Notes: generated from the sequence alone by a model not told the origin. A stretch of DNA of 14,414 bases from JAQBDA01 sp964525785 (GCA_964525785.1 CAZGIX010000114.1:1-14414), one strand, 5' to 3'. Positions 6,523 through 13,420 are shown, counted from the first letter of the stretch. Numbers and translations are program-made.

Positions 6523-6873
6523 ATGAACACCACCAGACAAGGTACGTCAAGCTTAAGATATGGAATCATGGTCACGGCAATTGCGACAGCCGCGATACAC
6601 CTGTTCCTCGCCTTTCGCAACCCGGATCCGATGTTCACCACCCTGTTCATACTAAATGCGGTCGGTTATCTGGCGTTAATGATCGCTTATTTCCTGCCGC
6701 AGCTTGCTGCATATCACGGTGCGATCCGCTGGTTGTTAATGGCATTTACCGCCGTGACGGTTGTCGCGTACTTCGTATTCAACGGCAGCAACTCTTTTAA
6801 CCCGGTGGGATTGGTCACTAAAGCCATCGAGGTGGCTTTGATCATGCTGCTGTGGATGGACGGGCGCAGATAA
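6523..6873 (+). CDS. Small four-helix membrane protein of unknown function
   Basis: A 116-residue, strongly hydrophobic protein. Four transmembrane helices are predictable by eye at about 13-31, 36-56, 64-84 and 94-112, and both ends are short and polar. There are no cysteine pairs, charged active-site clusters or known motifs. ATG 6523 has AGGAGA (6510-6515) at good spacing, so the start is firm. It sits 26 bases after the UPF0104 gene and 14 bases before GTP cyclohydrolase II, so it is co-transcribed with both and physically bridges the membrane-lipid part and the pyrimidine/pteridine part of the operon. I do not recognise the family with confidence. A transport-helper or anchoring role is only a guess from context. 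Confidence 0.78.
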   Translation: MNTTRQGTSSLRYGIMVTAIATAAIHLFLAFRNPDPMFTTLFILNAVGYLALMIAYFLPQLAAYHGAIRWLLMAFTAVTVVAYFVFNGSNSFNPVGLVTKAIEVALIMLLWMDGRR

Positions 6874-6887
6874 GGATAATGTGATCA

Positions 6888-7544
6888 ATGGCAAGAACTC
6901 AGATAGAACGGCAAGCCTGTGCGCGCATCCCCACCGAGCTGGGTGAATACCAGCTCTGCCTGTATACCAATTCCCAGGATGACAAAGAACACCTGGCTCT
7001 GGTATTAGGCGATGTAGCTGGCGCCAGCCAGGTGCTGGTGCGCATTCACTCCGAATGCTTCACCGGTGATGTTCTCGGCTCGCGTCGCTGCGACTGCGGT
7101 GAGCAGCTACAGAACGCCATGCAACTGATCGCCGCATCCGGGGCCGGGGTGATCGTCTACCTACGCCAGGAGGGTCGTGGCATTGGACTGATGGACAAGC
7201 TGCGTGCCTACAACTTACAGGATCAGGGCTATGATACGGTGGATGCCAACCTGGCGCTGGGCCACCAGGTCGACGAGCGCGATTACACCATCGCGGCCTT
7301 GATCCTGGCGGACCTGGGCGTGAACTCTGTGCGCCTGCTGACCAACAATCCTGGTAAGATTATGGGACTGGAGGAGCTGGGTATTCCGGTCATCGAGCGT
7401 GTGCCCCTGGAGTCAACTGTAAACGCCGATAACGCCCACTACCTGTTCACGAAAGCGCAGCGCATGAACCACCTGCTCAATCTATCGCCCCTGCCAATCC
7501 CAATCAGTCGTTCCAACGGCAACGGGGGAAATGGTTCCCATTGA
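6888..7544 (+). CDS. ribA: GTP cyclohydrolase II (stand-alone RibA type)
   Basis: A 218-residue enzyme that opens the imidazole ring of GTP, releasing formate and pyrophosphate, to give 2,5-diamino-6-ribosylamino-4(3H)-pyrimidinone 5'-phosphate. Zinc ligands Cys57, Cys68 and Cys70 lie in SECFTGDVLGSRRCDC. The GTP-binding YLRQEGRGIGL follows, then Tyr108 in LRAYNLQDQG (equivalent to E. coli Tyr105, needed for full ring opening) and the catalytic Asp129/Arg131 in DERDY. All key residues are intact, so canonical activity is expected. There is no fused RibB domain. ATG 6888 is preceded by AAGGAT at 10-base spacing. It overlaps the reductase gene by 14 bases. No FMN riboswitch precedes it and no other riboflavin gene adjoins it, which argues for a role outside the housekeeping riboflavin route. 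Confidence 0.93.
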   Translation: MARTQIERQACARIPTELGEYQLCLYTNSQDDKEHLALVLGDVAGASQVLVRIHSECFTGDVLGSRRCDCGEQLQNAMQLIAASGAGVIVYLRQEGRGIGLMDKLRAYNLQDQGYDTVDANLALGHQVDERDYTIAALILADLGVNSVRLLTNNPGKIMGLEELGIPVIERVPLESTVNADNAHYLFTKAQRMNHLLNLSPLPIPISRSNGNGGNGSH

Positions 7545-8268
7545 GCACTGGCTTGCTGAGGCGCCTCAGCATCGCCTACGCACCGGGTGGCCGTTGGTAA
7601 CATTGAGCTACGCGCAGAGCCTGGACGGCAGTATCGCCGCACAGCGCGGGGTGCCAACGCAGCTGAGCAGCAACGAATCGATGGAACTGACCCATCGTCT
7701 GCGTGCCGCCCACGATGCCATCCTGGTCGGGATTGGCACTGTGCTGGCGGACAATCCACGCCTGACCGTGCGCCTGGCCGAGGGGGAGGACCCGCAGCCG
7801 GTGATCCTGGACAGCAAGCTGCGCACCCCACTGGATGCCAACCTGCTGCACGGAGATACCCACCCTTGGATCGCTTACTGTCAGCCCGAATCGGCGCATG
7901 GGGAGGCGCAACCGTACCAGTTGGAGCGAGCAAGGGCATTGGAAGAGCGCGGGGCGCGTCTGCTGTCTCTGCCCCCTGACACGTGCGGCAGGCCATCACT
8001 GCCCGCCTTGCTGGAATGCCTGGCTGAGCAGGGGGTGAACAGCCTGATGGTCGAAGGCGGCGCCCGTGTAATCACGGGCTTTGTAATGGGTAACCTGGTG
8101 GACCAGGTGGTGCTGACAATTGCACCGCTCTTCCTGGGCGGCCTGTTGGCTATAGATCGCGCGTCTCAGGTACCCGCAGATGACCAGCCGGAAATGCTGG
8201 CTCGCCTGCAAGAGATGGGCTGTGAAAGTGTTGGGGAAGATTTGGTGGTGTGGGGGAGGCTGCACTGA
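7531..8268 (+). CDS. RibD C-terminal-domain / DHFR-like pyrimidine reductase
   Basis: A 245-residue stand-alone reductase of the RibD_C (DHFR-fold) family. Relatives use NADPH to reduce the ribose of the RibA product or its deaminated form to ribityl. Motifs seen: AQSLDGSIA (28-36), VGIGTVLADNPRLTVR (66-81, cofactor and substrate loop), VILDSKLRTP (91-100) and VEGGARV (174-180, NADPH-binding loop). No cytidine-deaminase-like domain with zinc motifs precedes it, so it resembles the fungal/archaeal reduce-first enzyme more than bacterial RibD. ATG 7531 lies inside the ribA end, with a GGGGGA run 2 bases upstream, which is tight. The overlap implies coupling to RibA, so the RibA product is its likely substrate. 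Reduction of that product without deamination would be the second pathway step (inference). Confidence 0.88.
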   Translation: MVPIEHWLAEAPQHRLRTGWPLVTLSYAQSLDGSIAAQRGVPTQLSSNESMELTHRLRAAHDAILVGIGTVLADNPRLTVRLAEGEDPQPVILDSKLRTPLDANLLHGDTHPWIAYCQPESAHGEAQPYQLERARALEERGARLLSLPPDTCGRPSLPALLECLAEQGVNSLMVEGGARVITGFVMGNLVDQVVLTIAPLFLGGLLAIDRASQVPADDQPEMLARLQEMGCESVGEDLVVWGRLH

Positions 8269-8271
8269 GCT

Positions 8272-9279
8272 ATGCTGCGCAGGTCGCTGGTTTTCACATC
8301 GCCAGGGCAGGTCTCGATCTGCGATGAAGAGCTGTCCCCGCCTGGCCCAGATCAGGTGGGCGTGCAGACCCTGCTCAGTGCCATCAGCCCGGGTACGGAG
8401 ATGCTGTTTTACCGCGGCCAGTTCCCGACTGATCTCGCGCTGGACGAGAACATCGCTGCCCTCCAGGCCCAACCTGCCTATCCGATGAAATACGGCTACT
8501 CTCTGGTCGGCCGCGTCGATGCTCTGGGGGCAGCGGTTGATCCGGCCTGGCTTGGGCGGCTGGTCTTTGCCTTCCATCCGCATGAGAGCCGCTTCAATGC
8601 CAGGGTCGATGATCTGCTCCCGCTCCCACCGGATATAACACCCGAGCAGGCGGTACTGCTGCCCAATATGGAGACGGCGGTTGGCTTCGTCATGGACGGA
8701 GCGCCGCTGCTCGGGGAGGAGGTGGTCGTCTTCGGGCAGGGGATTGTTGGGCTGCTCACCACCGCCGTGTTAGCGCGCTTCCCCCTCGGCTCTCTGGTGA
8801 CCCTGGATAAGCTCCCGCACCGGCGAGCCATCTCCCTGGAGATGGGTGCGCACGCCAGTTTCGATCCGGCGGATATTGGGCAGGTAAAAACCTTATTAGC
8901 CGGTGGAGCCGACCTGTGTTTCGAGGTCTCAGGCTCCCCCTCGGCGCTGGATCAGGCTATTGCCCTGACCGGCTACTCCGGGCGTATTTTGATCGGATCG
9001 TGGTATGGCACGAAAGCAGCCAGCCTGGATCTGGGCGGGCGCTTCCATAGGAGCCGCATCCGTTTGCTGAGCAGCCAGGTCAGCCGCCTGGCGCCGGAGC
9101 TGAGCGGGCGTTGGACAAAAGCACGCCGCTTCGGCGTGGTCTGGGAATTGCTCAAAGAGGTGCAGGTCTCCCGCCTGATCACGCACCGCATCCCCTTCGA
9201 GCAGGCAGCGCAGGCTTATCAGCTGATTGATCACAGCCTGGGCGAGACGCTGCAGGTAGTTTTGACATACACTGACTGA
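8272..9279 (+). CDS. Medium-chain dehydrogenase/reductase lacking the usual zinc ligands
   Basis: A 335-residue MDR-superfamily oxidoreductase with an N-terminal GroES-like domain and a Rossmann domain (GQGIVG at 155-160, followed by the acidic TLDK at the end of the second strand, suggesting NAD use). The catalytic-zinc Cys is replaced by Ser39 in SPGTE, and the second ligand His by Tyr76 in GYSLVG. The four-Cys structural-zinc lobe is absent. It resembles proteins usually labelled threonine-dehydrogenase-like or bacteriochlorophyllide (BchC-like) dehydrogenase; those names should not be taken literally. It starts 3 bases after the reductase stop, with GGAGG (8255-8259) upstream. A redox step on the ribityl or sugar side chain of the cluster's product is a reasonable guess. 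The substrate is unknown. Confidence 0.85.
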   Translation: MLRRSLVFTSPGQVSICDEELSPPGPDQVGVQTLLSAISPGTEMLFYRGQFPTDLALDENIAALQAQPAYPMKYGYSLVGRVDALGAAVDPAWLGRLVFAFHPHESRFNARVDDLLPLPPDITPEQAVLLPNMETAVGFVMDGAPLLGEEVVVFGQGIVGLLTTAVLARFPLGSLVTLDKLPHRRAISLEMGAHASFDPADIGQVKTLLAGGADLCFEVSGSPSALDQAIALTGYSGRILIGSWYGTKAASLDLGGRFHRSRIRLLSSQVSRLAPELSGRWTKARRFGVVWELLKEVQVSRLITHRIPFEQAAQAYQLIDHSLGETLQVVLTYTD

Positions 9280-9308
9280 TCCTCAGGCGGCTGCAGCCAG
9301 CCAGAGCT

Positions 9309-9336
9309 TTTGAAGTAGGGATCGAGTCTTTATAAA
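9309..9336 (+). promoter_or_regulatory. Possible internal promoter before the PTPS-like gene
   Basis: TTTGAA (9309-9314) and TATAAA (9331-9336) are separated by 16 bp within the only sizeable gap of the operon (127 bases). AGGGAT (9317-9322) and ATCCCT (9336-9341) form a perfect 6-bp inverted repeat across the same segment, which could be an operator or a weak hairpin. It would let the PTPS, glycosyltransferase and methyltransferase genes be expressed separately. Support is modest. Confidence 0.3.
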
Positions 9337-9406
9337 TCCCTTTGCGCTCTTGGCGTCATTGCGGTGAGATTTCAATCGTTCGGAGAAACTCGGGGAGGTA
9401 TACAGA

Positions 9407-9790
9407 ATGTACAACGTGGCAGTCAAGAGGGACTTCATCGCCCAACATTATTTGATCGGTGGGGATTGGGGAGCAGAGAACGAGCTCCATTCTCACCACT
9501 ACCAGGTTGAGCTGATCCTCGAAGGGGGAGCCTTGGACCAGCACGAATACCTGGTCGACATCCTGGTTATCGAAAACGCGCTGGACGATCAGGTCAGCCG
9601 CTACCGTGACAAGACATTGAACAGCCTGCCCGAGTTCGGAGGGCACAATCCCAGCCTGGAGCGCTTCGCTCGCCTGTTGAGCCAGTCGCTGGCAGACCAA
9701 ATCCAGGCGACCAATCTGAGCGGGCTGACCGTCAGACTGTGGGAGAACGATATCGCCTGGGCTTCTTACCATATCCCCCTTCCTCTCTAG
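9407..9790 (+). CDS. PTPS/QueD-fold protein with altered active site
   Basis: A 127-residue T-fold protein related to 6-pyruvoyl-tetrahydropterin synthase and 6-carboxy-tetrahydropterin synthase (QueD). Zinc ligands appear kept: His14 (AQHYL), His28 and His30 (HSHHY, where most relatives have HGHNY). Also kept are NPSLERFA (81-88) and the pterin-anchoring Glu113 in LWENDIAWASY. The catalytic residues are changed. The Cys four positions before the HxH motif is Glu24, and the LDH of the Asp-His dyad is YRD (66-68). Glu-for-Cys versions (PTPS-III) can replace dihydroneopterin aldolase in folate synthesis in some Chloroflexi, but loss of the dyad makes that less certain. ATG 9407 has a strong GGGGAGGT site 7 bases upstream. 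It heads the PTPS-glycosyltransferase-methyltransferase trio and probably acts on or binds the cluster's pterin-like intermediate. Confidence 0.85.
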   Translation: MYNVAVKRDFIAQHYLIGGDWGAENELHSHHYQVELILEGGALDQHEYLVDILVIENALDDQVSRYRDKTLNSLPEFGGHNPSLERFARLLSQSLADQIQATNLSGLTVRLWENDIAWASYHIPLPL

Positions 9791-9804
9791 CGAGCTTAAT
9801 CCCG

Positions 9805-10899
9805 ATGCGGATTGGGCTGGTTATCTACGGCAGCCTGGACACCGTCTCTGGCGGCTACCTGTATGACCGCAAGCTGTTGGAATATTTGGCGCGCCAGGGC
9901 GAGCAGGTCGAGATCGTCTCGCTGCCCTGGCGCAATTACTCCCGCCACCTGGCGGATAACCTGTCCGCCAGCCTGCACCGCCGCCTCTCGAGGCTGGATG
10001 TAGATGTGCTGCTGCAGGACGAGCTGAATCACCCCTCCTTATTCTGGATCAACCGCCAGTTGAAAGGCCGCTTCCCGCTGGTCAGCATCGTCCACCACCT
10101 GCGCGCCAGCGAGGCCCACCCCGGCTGGCTGCTTGGGCTGTACCGCCGGGTCGAGCGTATGTACTTAACCAGCCTGGATAGCTTTATATTCAACAGCCAG
10201 ACCACGCGCCGGGCAGTCGAAGCCCTGTCCGGGGGCCAGCAGCCCGGGGTAGTGGCTTATCCTGGGGGTGACCAGTACCAGCCGCAGATCGACCTGCTTG
10301 AGATCGCCGCTCGCGCCCGCCAACCGGGCCCGCTGCGCCTGTTCTTCCTGGGCAATCTTATCCCGCGCAAGGGTCTGCACACGCTGCTGGCGGCTCTGGA
10401 GCTTATGCCGCCGGAGTCAGCCGAGCTGAGCGTGGCGGGAGGGTATCTCTCGGACTCGCCCTACACCCGTGCACTGCGCCGCCAGATCGAGACGCTGGAG
10501 GAAAGGGTGCACATGCTGGGCGCGCTGGATGCCGCCAGCCTATCTATTCACATGCGCCATCAGCACGTCATAGTCGTGCCCTCCTCTTATGAAGGCTTCG
10601 GCATCGCCTACCTGGAGGGGATGGGCTTCGGTCTGCCGGCTGTCGCCACCACGTCTGGCGGAGCAACCGAGATCATCACCCACGCTCAAGATGGTTACCT
10701 GCTTCCCCCAGACGATCCGCGCAGCCTGGCGGAGATCCTCACCACGCTGGCTGCTGACCGGGAGCTTCTGGCTGCGCTGGGTGCAGCTGCGCGCCGGCGC
10801 TACCTGGCCCATTCCACCTGGGACCAGGCTGGCGCAGCCATCCATGAATTTCTCCTTCGTTTGCTTGCGAAAAGATCCCCATCATCTAGCAGAATTTGA
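9805..10899 (+). CDS. Glycosyltransferase family 4 (GT-B fold)
   Basis: A 364-residue retaining-type glycosyltransferase of the GT4 class, which moves a sugar from a nucleotide donor to an acceptor. The N-terminal Rossmann-like half starts MRIGLVIYGSLDTVSGGYLY, with the Gly-rich loop that contacts the acceptor side. In the C-terminal half, GNLIPRKGLHTLL (183-195) carries the donor-phosphate-binding Arg188/Lys189, and EGFGIAYLE (263-271) is the E-x7-E motif. There is no signal peptide or membrane helix, so it is cytosolic. ATG 9805 is chosen because it begins exactly at the first beta strand; an upstream in-frame extension overlaps the PTPS-like gene and looks non-coding. The ribosome site is weak. 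It lies 14 bases after the PTPS-like gene and 13 before the methyltransferase. In this context it probably glycosylates the pyrimidine/pteridine product; donor and acceptor are unknown. Confidence 0.88.
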   Translation: MRIGLVIYGSLDTVSGGYLYDRKLLEYLARQGEQVEIVSLPWRNYSRHLADNLSASLHRRLSRLDVDVLLQDELNHPSLFWINRQLKGRFPLVSIVHHLRASEAHPGWLLGLYRRVERMYLTSLDSFIFNSQTTRRAVEALSGGQQPGVVAYPGGDQYQPQIDLLEIAARARQPGPLRLFFLGNLIPRKGLHTLLAALELMPPESAELSVAGGYLSDSPYTRALRRQIETLEERVHMLGALDAASLSIHMRHQHVIVVPSSYEGFGIAYLEGMGFGLPAVATTSGGATEIITHAQDGYLLPPDDPRSLAEILTTLAADRELLAALGAAARRRYLAHSTWDQAGAAIHEFLLRLLAKRSPSSSRI

Positions 10900-10912
10900 G
10901 ATCAACACAGCT

Positions 10913-11839
10913 ATGAAACCTGAAGAATACTCCTTTTCCCGCTACCTGTCCGCCAAGAAAAGCGTGGATGACCGCTCTCTCAACCGCGAAGTCTGGGAGC
11001 GCCTGACTGCCTCCCTCCCACCCACCAGCTCAAAATCTCCGCTGCGCATTCTGGAGGTAGGTGCCGGCATTGGCACCATGGCAGCACGCCTGCTTGAACG
11101 GGGTCTGGCTCGCCATGTCCGCTATACTGGCGTGGATAATCAGGCGGAAAACACACGCACCGCCCCGCGCGATTTGGAAGCCTGGGCGCAGGAGAGAGGC
11201 ATGCCGGTACGGCGCTCCGCCGGTCTATTATCCCTGGGTGCAGAGCCCCAAGCCTTCCAGGCAACCTTCGTGCTGGAGGATTTGTCAGCTTTCATCGCCA
11301 GGGAGAGGGGTTCGCACCGCTGGGATCTGGTGCTGGCGCATGCCTTCCTGGACCTGGTGGACGTACCGGCTGTACTGCCGGGCCTCTTCAGCCTGCTGTC
11401 GCCCGGCGGGCTGTTCCTCTTCAGCGTTAATTTTGATGGGCTAACGATCCTCGAGCCCACCCTGGATCCCCTCCTGGACGAGCAGGTGATGGCTTTGTAT
11501 CATCGCACCATGGACGAGCGTATGCAGGGCGATGTACGCTCCGGCGACAGCCGCACCGGGCGCCACATGTTCCACCACCTGGCAAACGCCGGAGCGGAGA
11601 TAATGGCCGCAGGTGCTTCCGACTGGGTGGTCTACCCGGGTCCGCAGGGCTATCCGGATGACGAGGCTTACTTTTTGCATTTTATCATCCACACCATCCA
11701 CCTTGCCCTGGCAGGTCATGCAGAGCTGGACGCGGCGCGGTTCGCGGCCTGGATCGAAGATCGGCATTCCCAGATAGAGCGCCGTGAGCTGGTGTACATT
11801 GCCCACCAGCTCGATTTCCTGGGCAGACTGTCCGCATAG
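10913..11839 (+). CDS. Class I SAM-dependent methyltransferase
   Basis: A 308-residue Rossmann-fold methyltransferase. Motif I is ILEVGAGIGTM (46-56, glycines 50, 52 and 54). The acidic residue at the end of the second strand is Asp75 (YTGVDN). Motif III-like LSPGGLFLFSVNFDG follows near 160-175. The segment after motif I carries a longer insert than minimal enzymes, and a C-terminal region of about 130 residues has the conserved-looking HTIHLAL and IEDRHSQIERREL stretches, presumably the substrate cap. ATG 10913 is chosen because it follows the glycosyltransferase stop by 13 bases and begins shortly before the conserved domain; the longer upstream frame is a shadow of the glycosyltransferase. 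There is no strong ribosome site. It is the last gene of the cluster and likely methylates its sugar or heterocycle; the target atom is unknown. Confidence 0.87.
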   Translation: MKPEEYSFSRYLSAKKSVDDRSLNREVWERLTASLPPTSSKSPLRILEVGAGIGTMAARLLERGLARHVRYTGVDNQAENTRTAPRDLEAWAQERGMPVRRSAGLLSLGAEPQAFQATFVLEDLSAFIARERGSHRWDLVLAHAFLDLVDVPAVLPGLFSLLSPGGLFLFSVNFDGLTILEPTLDPLLDEQVMALYHRTMDERMQGDVRSGDSRTGRHMFHHLANAGAEIMAAGASDWVVYPGPQGYPDDEAYFLHFIIHTIHLALAGHAELDAARFAAWIEDRHSQIERRELVYIAHQLDFLGRLSA

Positions 11840-11904
11840 GTTTGTGGGGACCGGAGCAACCTACTTTGAGAGTGTCTTCCATCTTTCGTCACCTGCATCT
11901 GAGG

Positions 11905-11910
11905 TAAAAT
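11905..11910 (+). promoter_or_regulatory. Candidate -10 element (TAAAAT) for lspA
   Basis: TAAAAT lies 36 bases before the TTG start of the signal peptidase gene, in a 107-base gap free of coding signal. Transcription would start near 11917. No convincing -35 lies at 16-18 bp; TTGAGA at 11866-11871 is too far away. Separate transcription of lspA is plausible because its function is unrelated to the preceding cluster. Confidence 0.3.
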
Positions 11911-11946
11911 GGATGCCAGACTCGCAGCCGAAATTGGAGACCCATT

Positions 11947-12501
11947 TTGAAGAGGATCATCGATAAGTACGGTTTCTTATTAGCCGTTGCCGGGGTGGTT
12001 TACTTTCTGGATCAGCTCACAAAAATCCTGGTGAGGGCCAACTTGCCGTTGGGTGACATGTGGTCGCCCTGGTCCTGGTTGATGCCCTATGCCCGTATCA
12101 TCCATATCAGCAACATGGGCGCGGCCTTCGGCATGCTGCCGGGTCTGCGGGATATATTCACCATCCTGGCTTTCCTGGTGGCGATCGCTATCCTTTATTA
12201 TTTTCCTCAGGTGCCGCGCTCAGATTGGACCTTACGGCTGGCGATGGGTCTCCAGTTTGGCGGTGCGCTGGGCAATCTGACCGACCGCCTGCATCAGGGT
12301 TATGTGACCGATTTTCTCTCGGTGGGGAACTTCCCGGTATTAAACGTTGCCGACGCCAGCATCTCGATCGGAGTGGCGGTCCTGGTCCTGAGCATGTGGT
12401 TCAAAGGGAAGGAGAACACCCCTTCCGGAACACCCGCTCCGGTCGACCCAGCCTCAGAGGCGGTCAGCGGTCCGGTTCGAGAGGACTATCGGGGTGAATG
12501 A
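11947..12501 (+). CDS. lspA: Lipoprotein signal peptidase (signal peptidase II)
   Basis: A 184-residue inner-membrane aspartyl protease that removes the signal peptide from prolipoproteins after lipid attachment to cysteine. Four transmembrane helices are evident. The conserved blocks are present: FLDQLTK (20-26), SNMGAAFGM (55-63), GGALGNLTDR (105-114), and the two catalytic aspartates Asp122 in YVTDF and Asp136 in NVADASI. After the last helix it has a hydrophilic, Pro/Ser-rich tail of about 33 residues, longer than in many relatives. The start is TTG 11947, since GGAG at 11936-11939 lies 7 bases upstream, the sequence MKRIIDKYGF is a typical beginning, and no in-frame ATG lies nearer than residue 38. 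It overlaps the pseudouridine synthase gene by 8 bases, a pairing seen in many bacteria. Confidence 0.95.
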   Translation: MKRIIDKYGFLLAVAGVVYFLDQLTKILVRANLPLGDMWSPWSWLMPYARIIHISNMGAAFGMLPGLRDIFTILAFLVAIAILYYFPQVPRSDWTLRLAMGLQFGGALGNLTDRLHQGYVTDFLSVGNFPVLNVADASISIGVAVLVLSMWFKGKENTPSGTPAPVDPASEAVSGPVREDYRGE

Positions 12502-13420
12502 TCGCCAGGTAGTATTCCAATATAACCACCCCAATCCCCAACGCCTGGATAAATTTCTGGCCAGCAGCCTGCCAGAGCTCTCGCGCGCCCGCTGCCAGGC
12601 CTTGATCAAAGATGGCCTCGTATCCGTCGATGACATCCCGGCTCACAAATCCGGCATGCTGCTGGAAAGTCCCTGCACCGTGCTGGTGCAGATCCCCGCT
12701 GCTCAGCCGGGCCGGCTTCAGCCTGAAGCGATCCCGCTGGATATCGTTTATGAAAACGCCGACCTGATCGTAGTGAACAAACCAGCTGGCATGGTGGTGC
12801 ATCCGGCTGCTGGTCACGACCGCGGCACCCTTGTGCAGGCTGCCCTGGCGCATGCCCCCGAGATGGAGGGCATCGGCGGCGAGGCGCGCCCCGGTGTGGT
12901 ACATCGCCTGGACAAAGACACGTCCGGTTTGATCCTGCTGGCTAAAAACGACCGGGCGCAGCGCTGGCTCCAGGAGCAGTTCAGCTCCCGCAAAGTTGGC
13001 AAGATATATCTGGCGCTGGTGGATGGCAAGCCGCCCACACCTACCGGACGCATCGAAGCTCCTATTGGGCGCGACGCATCCCAGCGCAGGCAAATGGCTA
13101 TTGTGGCTCCTCACAAAGGTCGCCAGGCGGTCAGCGAGTACCGCACCCTGGAGACCTTCCCGGCTCACACGTTATTGGAGCTGCATCCCATCACCGGGCG
13201 CACCCACCAGATCCGGCTGCACCTGGACTTCATCGGCTGCCCGGTCGCCGGTGATACGCTCTACGGGCGGCGGAAAAGCAGCCTCCCGATACAGAGACAT
13301 TTCCTGCACGCGGCACGTCTGACGATCCGGCTGCCCGGTGAGGACCAGGCCTCTACATTCGATGCGCCTCTGCCTCCCGAGTTGGAGCGTATCCTGGAAG
13401 AGCTCCGGAGCCAGGGATGA
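12494..13420 (+). CDS. RluD-family 23S rRNA pseudouridine synthase
   Basis: A 308-residue RluA/RluD-family enzyme that isomerises uridine to pseudouridine in structured RNA. An S4-type RNA-binding domain covers about residues 16-65 (RLDKFLASSLPELSRARCQ). The catalytic domain follows with VVNKPAGMVVHP (93-104), the signature HRLDKDTSG (137-145, catalytic Asp140) and the C-terminal ITGRTHQIRLHL block. The length and S4 domain fit RluD (large-subunit positions equivalent to 1911/1915/1917), but RluC-like or related specificity cannot be excluded by eye, so no symbol is given. GTG 12494 is chosen because AGAGGA at 12480-12485 sits 8 bases upstream; the gene overlaps lspA by 8 bases and is probably translationally coupled to it. 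Confidence 0.93.
   Translation: MNDRQVVFQYNHPNPQRLDKFLASSLPELSRARCQALIKDGLVSVDDIPAHKSGMLLESPCTVLVQIPAAQPGRLQPEAIPLDIVYENADLIVVNKPAGMVVHPAAGHDRGTLVQAALAHAPEMEGIGGEARPGVVHRLDKDTSGLILLAKNDRAQRWLQEQFSSRKVGKIYLALVDGKPPTPTGRIEAPIGRDASQRRQMAIVAPHKGRQAVSEYRTLETFPAHTLLELHPITGRTHQIRLHLDFIGCPVAGDTLYGRRKSSLPIQRHFLHAARLTIRLPGEDQASTFDAPLPPELERILEELRSQG

Noticed and set aside
6888..8268. Ordinary riboflavin biosynthesis operon
   Set aside because: No deaminase, RibB, RibH or RibE and no FMN riboswitch is present, and the following genes are unrelated to flavin synthesis. Not fully excluded, because other riboflavin genes may lie elsewhere in the genome.
9407..9790. Queuosine (QueD) gene
   Set aside because: The catalytic Cys and Asp-His residues are missing and no queC, queE, queF or tgt neighbour is present.
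11837..11863. Terminator after the methyltransferase (TAGGTT/AACCTA)
   Set aside because: A six-base-pair, partly AT stem with a 15-nt loop and no T tract; a Rho-dependent or absent terminator is equally likely.
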